A stretch of DNA of 24,026 nucleotides from Oscillospiraceae bacterium (lineage in GTDB: Bacteria > Bacillota_A > Clostridia > Oscillospirales > WRJC01). The DNA is taken from contig WRJC01000046.1 of the NCBI GenBank assembly GCA_009782405.1, positions 1-24,026 of the forward strand, written 5' to 3'. The notes beneath the pieces were generated by a model, which was given only the letters and a program-made list of their open reading frames with translations, was not told the origin of the DNA and searched no databases. The position numbers were made by a program, and so were the translations under genes. Below, in pieces: positions 13,981-21,970 of this stretch (positions are counted from its first letter, which is position 1; each line of letters opens with the position of its first letter).

Positions 13981-14205
13981 ATGATTTTTACATTTGACAG
14001 GATTACGTTTTCAGATGATATAATGGGAGGGCAGGCGTGTATAAGAGATATACGTGTGCCGGTATCGCTGATTGTGAACATGATAGCAAACGGAGCGACG
14101 TTTACAGATATACTCGGCGATTATGAATATCTTGAAGAAGAAGATATAAAGCAAGCACTTCAATATGCGTCATGGGCAGTCAGTGAAAAAGTTTTTGTTA
14201 TATAA
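13981..14205 (+). CDS. DUF433 antitoxin (VapB45-like)
   Basis: The 74-residue protein, from the ATG at 13981, contains ITFSDDIMGGQACIRDIRVPVSLIVNMIANGATFTDILGDYEYLEEEDIKQALQYA in that order. This is the DUF433 pattern with the conserved GG.PCIRGTRIPV-like block and the P-x-L-x-x-x-D-I-x-x-AL helix. DUF433 proteins pair with DUF5615 PIN-like toxins, encoded here 21 bases downstream. The in-frame region upstream of this ATG (from 13726) is rejected as coding for this protein because it lacks homology. A TATAAT at 13935-13940 may be its promoter; the ribosome binding site (AAGG) is weak. Confidence 0.8.
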   Translation: MIFTFDRITFSDDIMGGQACIRDIRVPVSLIVNMIANGATFTDILGDYEYLEEEDIKQALQYASWAVSEKVFVI

Positions 14206-14226
14206 GATGAGGATAAGGGAACGATA

Positions 14227-14598
14227 ATGAAGTTTTTAGCGGACATGGGAGTATCGCCGCGATGTATAGAATGGCTTCGCGCTCAAGGGTATGACGCAAT
14301 TCATTTGTATGAACAAGGCTTGCATAAATTGCCGGATAATGATATTTTATGCAAAGCAAAAAGTGAAAACCGGATATTATTGACAATGGATTTGGATTTT
14401 ACCCGTCTTATATCGAAAGTGGGCGCGGATAATTTGCCGACTGTCGTGATATTTCGTATAAGCGACCAGCGACCGCAAAATGTGCAGAGTAAACTTGACA
14501 TCATATTATCAATTTTAAAGAATGGCACAGAGCAGGGCAGTTTTGTTTTAGTTGTGAATGATGACAAGGTTCGCATACGGAGCTTGCCGATAAAGTAA
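14227..14598 (+). CDS. DUF5615 PIN-like toxin (VapC45-like)
   Basis: The 123-residue protein starts MKFLADMGVSPRCIEWLRAQGYDAIHL and has RILLTMDLDFTRLIS at about 49-63. These give the acidic residues D6, and D55 and D57, typical of the PIN-like DUF5615 nucleases. Such toxins are inferred to cleave RNA and are neutralised by DUF433 partners. It lies 21 bases after the DUF433 gene, with an AAGGGA site upstream, so the pair is an operon. Both proteins appear full length. Confidence 0.82.
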   Translation: MKFLADMGVSPRCIEWLRAQGYDAIHLYEQGLHKLPDNDILCKAKSENRILLTMDLDFTRLISKVGADNLPTVVIFRISDQRPQNVQSKLDIILSILKNGTEQGSFVLVVNDDKVRIRSLPIK

Positions 14599-14713
14599 TC
14601 TCATGCAAACGGGCGGGCGAAAGATGGATTATTATATCAGAGTAAAAAAATTATCTGCGTCGTCACAATTACTGGTGCGGAGAGTGAATAATTTATATTT
14701 TCGGGATAATTTT

Positions 14714-15238
14714 ATGAATAAAAAAGAATGGATTAAATCATTTCTCTTATATGGAGTTTTGGCTATATATATCTATTTATTAGCATCTATATTATTGTTT
14801 GGATATAAATTTTATACTCCGATAGGAATTTTTACTGCGAACCGAATGAATATCAGGGGCATAAATTTAATACCATTTCAAGATATTCATATTTTATCAG
14901 ATTATATTCATAATCTTGGAAACATTGCGGTATTTATACCTTTAAGCATTTACCTGATGATACTCAAGAAGAACAAAAAGATATTTATTAATATGATTTA
15001 TGTTTTTCTTATAAGTTTATCTGTTGAAATAATCCAATTCATTTTTTCGCTTGGAATAAGCGATATTGATGATATTTTATTAAATTGTTTAGGCGGTTTA
15101 ATTGGTGTGTTTGTTTACAAGTGTTTATTCCAATTAACGAAAAGCGAAGAAAAAGTACGCTCAACGATTATAATAATTTCATCAGTAATTGGATTTCCGA
15201 TTTTCACAATTTTTGTCTTAACCGCAATTTTCTATTAA
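14714..15238 (+). CDS. VanZ-family membrane protein
   Basis: The 174-residue protein has about four membrane helices (about 10-30, 67-85, 92-113, 122-140) and a fifth near the C-terminus (151-172). VanZ signatures are NLIPFQDI (51-58), GNIAVFIPLSIYL (69-81), SVEIIQFIFSLGISDIDDILLN with the conserved E105 and DIDD, and CLGGLIG. VanZ-like proteins confer low-level teicoplanin resistance in Tn1546, but most homologues have no known role. The chosen ATG is uncertain: an in-frame ATG at 14624 with a better GGGCGGGCGAAAG site would add 30 residues not seen in the family. The gene follows the DUF5615 toxin. Confidence 0.8.
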   Translation: MNKKEWIKSFLLYGVLAIYIYLLASILLFGYKFYTPIGIFTANRMNIRGINLIPFQDIHILSDYIHNLGNIAVFIPLSIYLMILKKNKKIFINMIYVFLISLSVEIIQFIFSLGISDIDDILLNCLGGLIGVFVYKCLFQLTKSEEKVRSTIIIISSVIGFPIFTIFVLTAIFY

Positions 15239-15472
15239 GTTAAATAATAAGCATTTTCGGGGGCAGGTGGACGAATTGAACACTTCTTTGAGCCCCGTAA
15301 ACGCCCAGGATTGATTGCTTTGTTTGCTTTTCTATGGCTTTTTCAGTCGTCGCTATATTTTTTGAGGCTATGGGCGGTGTCTTTTTGAATTTTATCGTAT
15401 ATTGACGTTATTGTGGTTTTTGATACTTCATATTTTTTGCTTGGAAAATATGAAGCCGGAAAATTTTTCTTG
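15239..15472. other. Intergenic region with repeat copy 2 and a possible minus-strand transposase scrap
   Basis: Bases 15248-15269 repeat 13479-13500 exactly, followed by gacgaattgaacac, the near reverse complement of the loop of copy 1. On the minus strand the residues encoded at 15343-15420 (VSKTTITSIYDKI) faintly resemble a mutator-type transposase segment, but the evidence is too weak to call a gene. Nothing else was seen. Confidence 0.5.
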
Positions 15473-15481
15473 TGATATGAT
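15473..15481 (+). promoter_or_regulatory. Extended -10 promoter of the AraC-GNAT-GNAT gene
   Basis: TGA precedes TATGAT (15476-15481) with no clear -35, 29 bases before the start codon. Confidence 0.5.
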
Positions 15482-15510
15482 AGGTGCATAAAAAGAGAGC
15501 AGGTGCGAAA

Positions 15511-16761
15511 ATGGATTTGATGCAACGCATGAATTTGGTGCTGGACTATATCGAAGATAATCTGGACGGCGAAATAAGCGAAAACAAAATCGCCATGCTG
15601 TTCGCCGGTTCAAAAAGCATGTTCCAGAGAATCTTCACGCTCATGACCGAAACGACGCTGTCCGAATATGTAAGAAAAAGGAAGCTTACGCGGGCTGCGC
15701 GCGATATTCGCGGCACAGACGGAAAAATCATGGATATTGCCATCAAATACGGCTATAATTCGGCGATCGCCTTCAATTCGGCGTTCAAATCTTTTCATGG
15801 GATTCCGCCGTCAAAAGCAAGAAATCCCGAGGCGCGGCTTCAAAATTTCCATCGCTTCACCTTTGCTCTCGCATTAAACGCAAATCAGGAAAGAGGAAGC
15901 AATATGCAGTATCATGTCATAAAAAACGCGGAAATAATTGTCAGAAAATACACGGCAGAAGATTTCGACACGTTAAAAAGCGCGATCAAAAACGACAATC
16001 CCCGTTATATGGAGGATTTGTCTGCGGATCACAGCAAGCTCGCCGTCGCCGAATATGACGGGGCGATCGCGGGGTATTTGTGGACGAGCGTATATATGGG
16101 GCATTGCCAGGCGTTTATATATGTGTCCCCCGAATACAGGCGGCGCAAAATAGGCACGGCACTATGCCATGAAGCCCAAAAAAAGTTTTGCGGGCAGGCC
16201 GAAGCAAAAGAAATGTGGGGCTATTATTACGACTTTGAAACGATAAAGTTCATAGACAAGCTCGGCTTCTATTTTACCACTTCAAGCTTGGAAATGGAAT
16301 ACAAGGGCGCCCCGATCCCCGGACAAAAACAGAATATGATACGCAAATGCAGGGAAGAGGATTTTCTTCGGTGCGCTTATATCTGGGACAAAGGCTGTCA
16401 TGAAACGCGGGTTTTGGTCGGTTATCCCGATTCAAAACAAGAAGAGCCGACTGAGGAAAAAAGACAGCAGTTTTTGGATAATCTTGACAATTCATATGTT
16501 TTGGAAGAGGATGGCAAAATAGCCGGAACCGGCTGCATCGCCTGTGGCAGCTATATCGGGTCGCTGGCGGTGGAAAAGGAATTTTCCAACAAAGGCTACG
16601 GAACGGCGCTGGCGATATTCATGACAAACGAAATATTGAAGCGCGGGCATGAATCCGCCGGCTTAAGCTGCGATGCAAAAAACGCCAACGCCCGCCATAT
16701 ATACGATAAAATCGGATATAGGATGAAAGAAACAATTTATACATCGTTCAAAAAAATATGA
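15511..16761 (+). CDS. AraC-type HTH fused to two GNAT acetyltransferase domains
   Basis: The 416-residue protein joins an AraC double HTH (about 5-105, with IMDIAIKYGYNSAIAFNSAFKSFHG) to two GNAT domains. GNAT 1 (about 143-262) has the acetyl-CoA loop RRRKIGTALC (210-219). GNAT 2 (about 276-416) has EFSNKGYGTALA (357-368) and the C-terminal NARHIYDKIGYRMKE. The HTH sequence resembles the two AraC/GyrI-like neighbours, so the acetyltransferase pair replaces the effector domain. An in-frame start at 15484 is possible, but 15511 has GCAGGTG upstream and fits the family. It could sense and acetylate a substrate, for example a drug or amine, and regulate transcription. The substrate is unknown. 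Confidence 0.85.
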   Translation: MDLMQRMNLVLDYIEDNLDGEISENKIAMLFAGSKSMFQRIFTLMTETTLSEYVRKRKLTRAARDIRGTDGKIMDIAIKYGYNSAIAFNSAFKSFHGIPPSKARNPEARLQNFHRFTFALALNANQERGSNMQYHVIKNAEIIVRKYTAEDFDTLKSAIKNDNPRYMEDLSADHSKLAVAEYDGAIAGYLWTSVYMGHCQAFIYVSPEYRRRKIGTALCHEAQKKFCGQAEAKEMWGYYYDFETIKFIDKLGFYFTTSSLEMEYKGAPIPGQKQNMIRKCREEDFLRCAYIWDKGCHETRVLVGYPDSKQEEPTEEKRQQFLDNLDNSYVLEEDGKIAGTGCIACGSYIGSLAVEKEFSNKGYGTALAIFMTNEILKRGHESAGLSCDAKNANARHIYDKIGYRMKETIYTSFKKI

Positions 16762-16817
16762 AAACAGAAGCGGCAACCGCGCCGTAATCTGGGCAAAGAA
16801 AATTTAACGGAACTTTG

Positions 16818-16858
16818 AAAAATAGGTCTTTTGGAGGTATTCCAAGAGGCCTATTTTT
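16818..16858 (+). terminator. Terminator of the AraC-GNAT-GNAT gene
   Basis: A 17-bp stem, aaaaataggtcttttgg (16818-16834) with its partner at 16842-16858, has a 7-base loop and a terminal T-run. Its two G-U pairs only form in plus-strand RNA, matching the direction of the gene that ends at 16761. Confidence 0.85.
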
Positions 16859-16920
16859 TGAAACATATAAATAAATATGCATAAAACCGCAATTTTTATC
16901 AACGGTGCGTATTGTTTTTG

Positions 16921-16929
16921 TGATATAAT
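16921..16929 (+). promoter_or_regulatory. Extended -10 promoter of the second AraC/GyrI-like gene
   Basis: TGA precedes TATAAT (16924-16929), 24 bases before the start; AGGAG follows at 16938-16942. Confidence 0.6.
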
Positions 16930-16953
16930 GATTGTCAGGAGACAAAATAACTT

Positions 16954-17790
16954 ATGAATTACATAGAACACATCGGACACGCAGTAGAATATATAGAAGC
17001 TAACCTCAAATCCGAATTAAATCTCGCTGACTTGGCAAAAGCGGCAGGATATTCAGAATATCATTTTTTGCGGGTATTCAAACAAGTCACGCACGTAACT
17101 CCCGCCGATTACATACGCAAACGGCGAATTTCCGAGATTGCGCGTGAAATGGATGAAAGCAGCCGCTCAATATCCGATATAGCTTTTGAATACGGCTTCA
17201 ACTCCAAAGAGAATTTTACGCGGGCGTTCAAAGATGAGCACAACTGCTTGCCCACGGAATATAAATCTGCGGGCAACAGTCTGAAGCTGTTCGACCGTTT
17301 CCCGCTTGAAATCCCGCCGTTTGAAATTGTTCCTAAAATTGTGACGCTTAACGGATTTTCCGTGACCGTTTACCCGAACCCTGAAGATACCCCGCCGAAA
17401 TTTTGGAATTTGTACAACTGCAAAAAAATGTCGCGGAAATTGTCCGGCGGAAGAATAGTCGCGGATTACGGCGTGATGAAGTGGGACAAAGAAAAACAAT
17501 GGCTGGATTATTATATCGGCATAAAGACAAGCGATGCAAACGGGGATATTGCGGGAACGGTAGAGATAGAAATCCCCGGCGGATTATACGCAGTCTTCTC
17601 CACCCCGCCCGCATCGCATTTCGATTTCGTGGCCACGATACACAAGACGCGGGGATATATCGAATGCGTATGGCTTCCAAACGGCGAGTACAAAAAAACG
17701 GACGGCTGGGAATTTGAGACATATATCGAGGCCAGCCGCACATACAGCGAGGATATTTATATACCGATTGAAAAAAAGAAAGGCAATTAA
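16954..17790 (+). CDS. AraC-family regulator with GyrI-like effector domain
   Basis: The 278-residue protein has an AraC double HTH (about 5-105, with ELNLADLAKAAGYSEYHFLR in the first HTH and FEYGFNSKENFTRAFK in the second) and a GyrI-like domain of about residues 128-278. The latter ends WEFETYIEASRTYSEDIYIP, typical of AraC_E_bind domains. AGGAG lies about 12 bases before the ATG. The 306-residue gene begins 76 bases downstream with no terminator between, so the two probably form an operon and the regulator may control that partner or respond to its product. Confidence 0.87.
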   Translation: MNYIEHIGHAVEYIEANLKSELNLADLAKAAGYSEYHFLRVFKQVTHVTPADYIRKRRISEIAREMDESSRSISDIAFEYGFNSKENFTRAFKDEHNCLPTEYKSAGNSLKLFDRFPLEIPPFEIVPKIVTLNGFSVTVYPNPEDTPPKFWNLYNCKKMSRKLSGGRIVADYGVMKWDKEKQWLDYYIGIKTSDANGDIAGTVEIEIPGGLYAVFSTPPASHFDFVATIHKTRGYIECVWLPNGEYKKTDGWEFETYIEASRTYSEDIYIPIEKKKGN

Positions 17791-17866
17791 CGCAAAATAT
17801 TTAAACTTGCGGAAAGAAATACACTTTGTAAAATAAAATTTAATAAAATCAAGGAGGCTTATCCAA

Positions 17867-18787
17867 ATGAAAAAACTAAATATCACATGGGACGGAATTT
17901 ATGACAGCACAGGCTATCTTTTTTCCCTCGCGAAATCACTTTCATGCGCCGTAAAAAACAGTCCGTGGGCGGAATGCGCCGAGGATATAATCGCCACGAG
18001 CGGCTTCGCTTTCCGTATGTGGGTCGCAGCCGACCTTTGTCCGTCGTCCACCAGCATATGGAGCTTCGACGGCCAGAAGCCCTGGGTCGAAAACGGAGGC
18101 TTGGCATGCGAATATGTCGGGCGTTATTGGGACATGGACAACATCGAACAGCAAAAACGGCTTGAGGCGATCGCGAACATAAAAAAATCCATCGACAACG
18201 GCATACCCGCCGTATCGTGGGACATCGGCATACCCGAATGGGGCCTGATCACCGGATACGACGACGAAGCGCAGGTTTTCTCCACCCTGCCCGCCCCTGC
18301 CAGCCACCCGGCCGGAAGCATGCCCTACGACATTCTCGGCAAGCGCGAGCTGCCGCTTTTGTCGGTGCTGACAATCACAGGAAAAACCGGCAAACCGCAG
18401 GCCGATATTCTCAAAGACACGATGAAACTGGCGGTCACACACCTAAAAGGCGGGGAATGGTGCGACAACGCGAAAGGCTTGGAAGCATACCCCGCGCTCA
18501 TCAGGCACTTCATGCCGGGGGTTTTCACCAATGAAAACGGTTTTGCCTGGAACCGGGAATATCTTCTTGGCACATACGGCGCATTGAAATATTACGCATG
18601 GAAATATTTTGAGAAGGTCGGGCAAAATGAACTCGCCGCGCTGTACAAAGAAATCCACGATTTGTGGCTGAAAGCTTTCCGCGGCAACGCCGCCGGCGAT
18701 GCGGAGGAAAGAGAACTCGTAGAATGGCTCGAATGCGCGTACAGAGCCGAAACCGCAGCGGTTGAAATCATGGGCAAGATGGCTTAA
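17867..18787 (+). CDS. Protein of unknown function, possibly related to BtrH_N/C39-like folds
   Basis: The 306-residue protein has no signal peptide or membrane helix and is rich in Trp. Residues 112-134, from NGIPAVSWDI through ITGYDDE, resemble the GIPV-x-GYDDE core of BtrH_N and peptidase C39-like proteins. That would suggest a papain-like scaffold, but the cysteine nucleophile is not obvious (C27, C37, C58, C81 are candidates). The C-terminal half is helical with several short repeats of KYYAWKYFEK style. Similar proteins next to AraC/GyrI-like regulators are familiar to me from clostridial genomes but without an assigned role. AAGGAGG lies 9 bases upstream. Activity on amino-containing compounds is speculation. 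Confidence 0.65.
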   Translation: MKKLNITWDGIYDSTGYLFSLAKSLSCAVKNSPWAECAEDIIATSGFAFRMWVAADLCPSSTSIWSFDGQKPWVENGGLACEYVGRYWDMDNIEQQKRLEAIANIKKSIDNGIPAVSWDIGIPEWGLITGYDDEAQVFSTLPAPASHPAGSMPYDILGKRELPLLSVLTITGKTGKPQADILKDTMKLAVTHLKGGEWCDNAKGLEAYPALIRHFMPGVFTNENGFAWNREYLLGTYGALKYYAWKYFEKVGQNELAALYKEIHDLWLKAFRGNAAGDAEERELVEWLECAYRAETAAVEIMGKMA

Positions 18788-18885
18788 TCAACCAGAAAGA
18801 AATAAAACGCGCCGGAACGATAAATGTATCAATGCTGCAAATAGTTATAGTTTCATAAAAGTTTTTGCAAAGGTCTTGCAATCTC

Positions 18886-18914
18886 TTGACTTTATTTTTA
18901 ACTTTTGGTATAAT
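18886..18914 (+). promoter_or_regulatory. Promoter of the AAA/DUF4143 ATPase gene
   Basis: TTGACT (18886-18891), 17-base spacer, TATAAT (18909-18914) preceded by TGG: a near-consensus sigma-A promoter with extended -10. Confidence 0.85.
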
Positions 18915-18942
18915 AGAAGCAAATCCATTTGGAGGTGTTTTT

Positions 18943-20139
18943 ATGATACAAAGAAAAGCATACCTTGATTCCCTTATCAGCTTTCGGGATAAAAGGCTAA
19001 TCAAAGTCGTTACAGGTATCAGACGGTGCGGAAAATCCACGCTGTTTGAACTATATCAAAATTATTTGCGCTCTGATGGCGTAACCGACGAACAAATCAT
19101 TTCTGTCAATCTTGAAGAAGGCGAATATGACGAGATGGAAACATACAAGCAGTTATACGGTTTAGTAATGGAACGGATTGTGCCAGATAAAAAAATGTAT
19201 ATCTTCCTTGATGAAGTACAGCGCGTGACCGATTTCCAAAAAGCCGTTGACAGTTTGTATGTGAAAAAGAATTGTGATGTTTATATCACAGGTTCAAACG
19301 CTTATCTTCTCAGCGGTGAGTTGGCAACCCTGCTTTCGGGGCGGTATATCGAAATTAAAATGCTTCCGCTGTCGTTCAAGGAATATGTATCAAATTTCTC
19401 GAACGATACGAATTTTGAACGCTTATACGCTGATTATATACAAAACAGCGCGTTCCCCTACGCATTGGAAATTTCAAAACCCAAAGACAAACGGCAATAT
19501 ATTCAAGGTATTTATGATACAATCGTTTTAAAAGATATTATTGCCCGTAAAAAATTCCCCGACACGGCTATGCTAAAAAGCGTCGCCCGTTTTATGTTTG
19601 ACAACATTGGAAATTTATGTTCGACAAAGAGCATTGCTGACACTATGACTTCTGCGGGGCGAAAAATATCCGTTCACACGGTTGAAAATTATTTAACCGC
19701 TTTGACAGAATGTTTTATCCTATATCAAATCGGGCGGTATGATGTGAAAGGCAAGCAATATTTGAAAACAGGCGACAAATATTATGCCGCCGATATTGGT
19801 TTACGCTATGCTATGTTAGGCAATAAAAAAGCGGATATGGGACATATTCTTGAAAATATTGTCTTTCTTGAACTTACCCGTCGTGGATATGATATATATA
19901 TTGGAAAAGTCGGCAACACGGAAGTTGACTTTATCGCCATTGGCGACGAGGGTGAAGAATATTACCAAGTCGCGTACACCGTAATCGACCCTGACGGTTC
20001 GACTTTGCGCCGCGAACTTGCGCCCCTTGAAGCTATCAACGACCACAATCCTAAATATCTCTTAACAATGGATAACACGCCGCTAACCTCACACAACGGC
20101 ATCAAGCAAATAAACGCGCTTGACTGGCTATTGAAGTGA
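18943..20139 (+). CDS. AAA ATPase with DUF4143 domain
   Basis: The 398-residue protein has Walker A GIRRCGKS (25-32), Walker B YIFLDEVQ (86-93) and the sensor-like YITGSNA (114-120), the AAA_14 pattern. A DUF4143 domain follows from about 195 and contains GHILENIVFLELTRRGYDIYIGK and NTEVDFIA, a PD-(D/E)XK-like core. Proteins of this family are abundant in bacteria and archaea and their role is mostly unknown, with suggested links to mobile DNA or defence. GGAGG lies 7 bases upstream; an in-frame ATG at 18865 lies upstream of the promoter and is rejected. It is monocistronic and transcribed strongly if the promoter works. Confidence 0.9.
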   Translation: MIQRKAYLDSLISFRDKRLIKVVTGIRRCGKSTLFELYQNYLRSDGVTDEQIISVNLEEGEYDEMETYKQLYGLVMERIVPDKKMYIFLDEVQRVTDFQKAVDSLYVKKNCDVYITGSNAYLLSGELATLLSGRYIEIKMLPLSFKEYVSNFSNDTNFERLYADYIQNSAFPYALEISKPKDKRQYIQGIYDTIVLKDIIARKKFPDTAMLKSVARFMFDNIGNLCSTKSIADTMTSAGRKISVHTVENYLTALTECFILYQIGRYDVKGKQYLKTGDKYYAADIGLRYAMLGNKKADMGHILENIVFLELTRRGYDIYIGKVGNTEVDFIAIGDEGEEYYQVAYTVIDPDGSTLRRELAPLEAINDHNPKYLLTMDNTPLTSHNGIKQINALDWLLK

Positions 20140-20365
20140 AATAAATTTTTGGGGAGCTTGACAATACATCGTTCGGCTATACTCGAAATAAACGCCCTAC
20201 TTACGATGCACTGCGTCCGTATTGTCCTCCAATATGTTTTTTGTTAAAAGCTCCGCACTGCATACCGGCGCAAAAAGAAAATATTTTTATTTTTTGCTAA
20301 CCGAAATTAACTTTCTTCGTCTATTTAAATGAGAGCGAAAAATCATTGAAAACGGCGGTGAGATT
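20140..20365. other. Intergenic region before the sigma factor gene
   Basis: The region is A/T-rich at its 3' end. TTGACA (20158-20163) and TATACT (20178-20183) are present but only 14 bases apart, too close for a standard promoter. A weak inverted repeat gcaaaaa/tttttgc surrounds a T-rich stretch around 20268-20297. No gene or clear terminator is seen. Confidence 0.4.
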
Positions 20366-21970
20366 TTGGAAAGAGAAAAATCCGATAAACTAATAACAGA
20401 CGCGGCGAAAACAATATTTTTATATTGCCGCACCCGTACAAATTCAAAAGAAGAAGCCGAAGATTTGTCTCAGGACATAATCCTCAAACTCTTGAAAGCA
20501 CGGGAAAATTTGCGCGACGATAAGGCGTTTTACGGTTTTATGTGGGCGGTTGCCGGCAATGTCTACAAAGATTGGCGCAGAAAACGCAGTAGAAACATAG
20601 AATACGAGTTTGACGAAAACATTTCTGACGAGAGTGTTCCGTTAGACACACTGCTTGAAAAAGAATCGGATTTACGGCTGTTGTGCCGCGAGCTTGGCTT
20701 ATTGACCGAGCAGTACAGACAAGTCGTAATCCAATACTATTTCAATAATTGCAAAGTTTCCGATATTTCAAAATCTCTGAATATATCCGAAAGCATGGTA
20801 AAATTTTTGCTCTTTAAATCAAGAAAAATATTGAAGGATGGCATGAACATGGAACGAACAAACGGGAATTTAAGTTTTATTCCCAGACATTTGATTTTAG
20901 CGGCTTCCAATAAAGGCGGCGCGTCAGTAGATGAATGTCATTCGATATTGAATGTGGTTAATCAAAATGACAATTTGACAGCGCAAAACATTCTTTTCGC
21001 TTGTTACAATGACCGTTGCACAACCGAAGAAATCAGCTTGCAAATAGGAGTCTCAGTCCCTTATCTCGAAGGGGATTTAAAAAGACTGTGCGAAAAAGAC
21101 TTGCTGATTAGAAAAGGTGGGAAGTATGAAACAAACATTGTGATTTTCACAAAAGAATTCGCAGAGGAAGCCAACGAAAAAATGCTGCCGGTTCAACGCG
21201 CAATAGCAGAAAAAATTACTAACTTTTTAAATGAACGTCTTGACGATATAAAAGCGATAGGATTTCATAGAGGAGTTGAGGACGATAATCTGTTGAAATG
21301 GCATATTACAAATATGTGCTTTCAGGAAATTTCAAGACAAGACAGCCCTAAACAGAAATCCGCAGAAACGAACACAGTAGTATATAAATTCGCAGGAGAG
21401 CAATTGTTAGTATATGGGATGGAGCATTACCCGACCATTTGCGTGATGTCATTTCACATTGGTAGCAATGCTAAGGGAGATATGATTAAAATAGTTGATT
21501 ATTCTATAACCAACAACGCCGATACTTGTCCTTATTTCAACCGCTCTCAAAATCGTGTAAACATAATACTTGATATTGCGCGAGGGAAAAGCGCCGGGTT
21601 CAGCGAAAATGATATGTTTGAAATCGCAGAATTTATAAAACATGGGTTTGTAAGAAAAAACGGCGACAAGTTGAATTTGAATATTCCGGTCATGAAAAAA
21701 GAACAATTTGAGAAAATAAAAAGTATGTTTATGATTGATAATGCAAAAGACTTAGGTATTATTATGGGAAAAATAAATGAAGCGGTTGATGCTGTCAGGG
21801 ATATATTGGTACAGCACACCCCAGTTTCGTTGAAAAAAGAAGCCGAGGCTTTGGCTTGGATAAAACAGCGTGACTTCGGTATTGCAACTATGAAAATGAT
21901 GTTGGATACCGACACATTGCATCAGGTTGCGGATAACGCGCACCCGACTACATACGTGGTATTGGCGTGA
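20366..21970 (+). CDS. ECF-like sigma factor with a large C-terminal extension
   Basis: This 534-residue protein starts with TTG at 20366, supported by GGCGGTGAG 4 bases upstream. Residues about 15-80 form sigma region 2 (EEAEDLSQDIILKLL, then AVAGNVYKDWRRK), and about 105-155 form region 4 (LTEQYRQVVIQYYFNNCKVSDISK and a helix-turn-helix). Normal ECF sigmas end here. The remaining 370 residues hold a winged-helix-like segment at about 200-262 (LTAQNILFACYNDRCTTEEI and the partner helix with KRLCEKDLLIRKGGKY) and then an unrecognised domain to the end. The extension may act as a sensor or autoregulatory domain. The gene is isolated, without an adjacent anti-sigma factor. Confidence 0.8.
   Translation: MEREKSDKLITDAAKTIFLYCRTRTNSKEEAEDLSQDIILKLLKARENLRDDKAFYGFMWAVAGNVYKDWRRKRSRNIEYEFDENISDESVPLDTLLEKESDLRLLCRELGLLTEQYRQVVIQYYFNNCKVSDISKSLNISESMVKFLLFKSRKILKDGMNMERTNGNLSFIPRHLILAASNKGGASVDECHSILNVVNQNDNLTAQNILFACYNDRCTTEEISLQIGVSVPYLEGDLKRLCEKDLLIRKGGKYETNIVIFTKEFAEEANEKMLPVQRAIAEKITNFLNERLDDIKAIGFHRGVEDDNLLKWHITNMCFQEISRQDSPKQKSAETNTVVYKFAGEQLLVYGMEHYPTICVMSFHIGSNAKGDMIKIVDYSITNNADTCPYFNRSQNRVNIILDIARGKSAGFSENDMFEIAEFIKHGFVRKNGDKLNLNIPVMKKEQFEKIKSMFMIDNAKDLGIIMGKINEAVDAVRDILVQHTPVSLKKEAEALAWIKQRDFGIATMKMMLDTDTLHQVADNAHPTTYVVLA

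Noticed and set aside
15343..15525. Minus-strand 60-residue frame resembling a mutator transposase segment
   Set aside because: Similarity rests on about 15 residues, the start lies within the neighbouring AraC-GNAT gene, and there is no ribosome site.
18865..18942. Upstream start of the AAA/DUF4143 gene
   Set aside because: It lies upstream of the promoter; the ATG at 18943 has GGAGG and begins at the conserved N-terminus.
20158..20183. TTGACA/TATACT promoter before the sigma gene
   Set aside because: The two boxes are only 14 bases apart, outside the normal 16-18 range.
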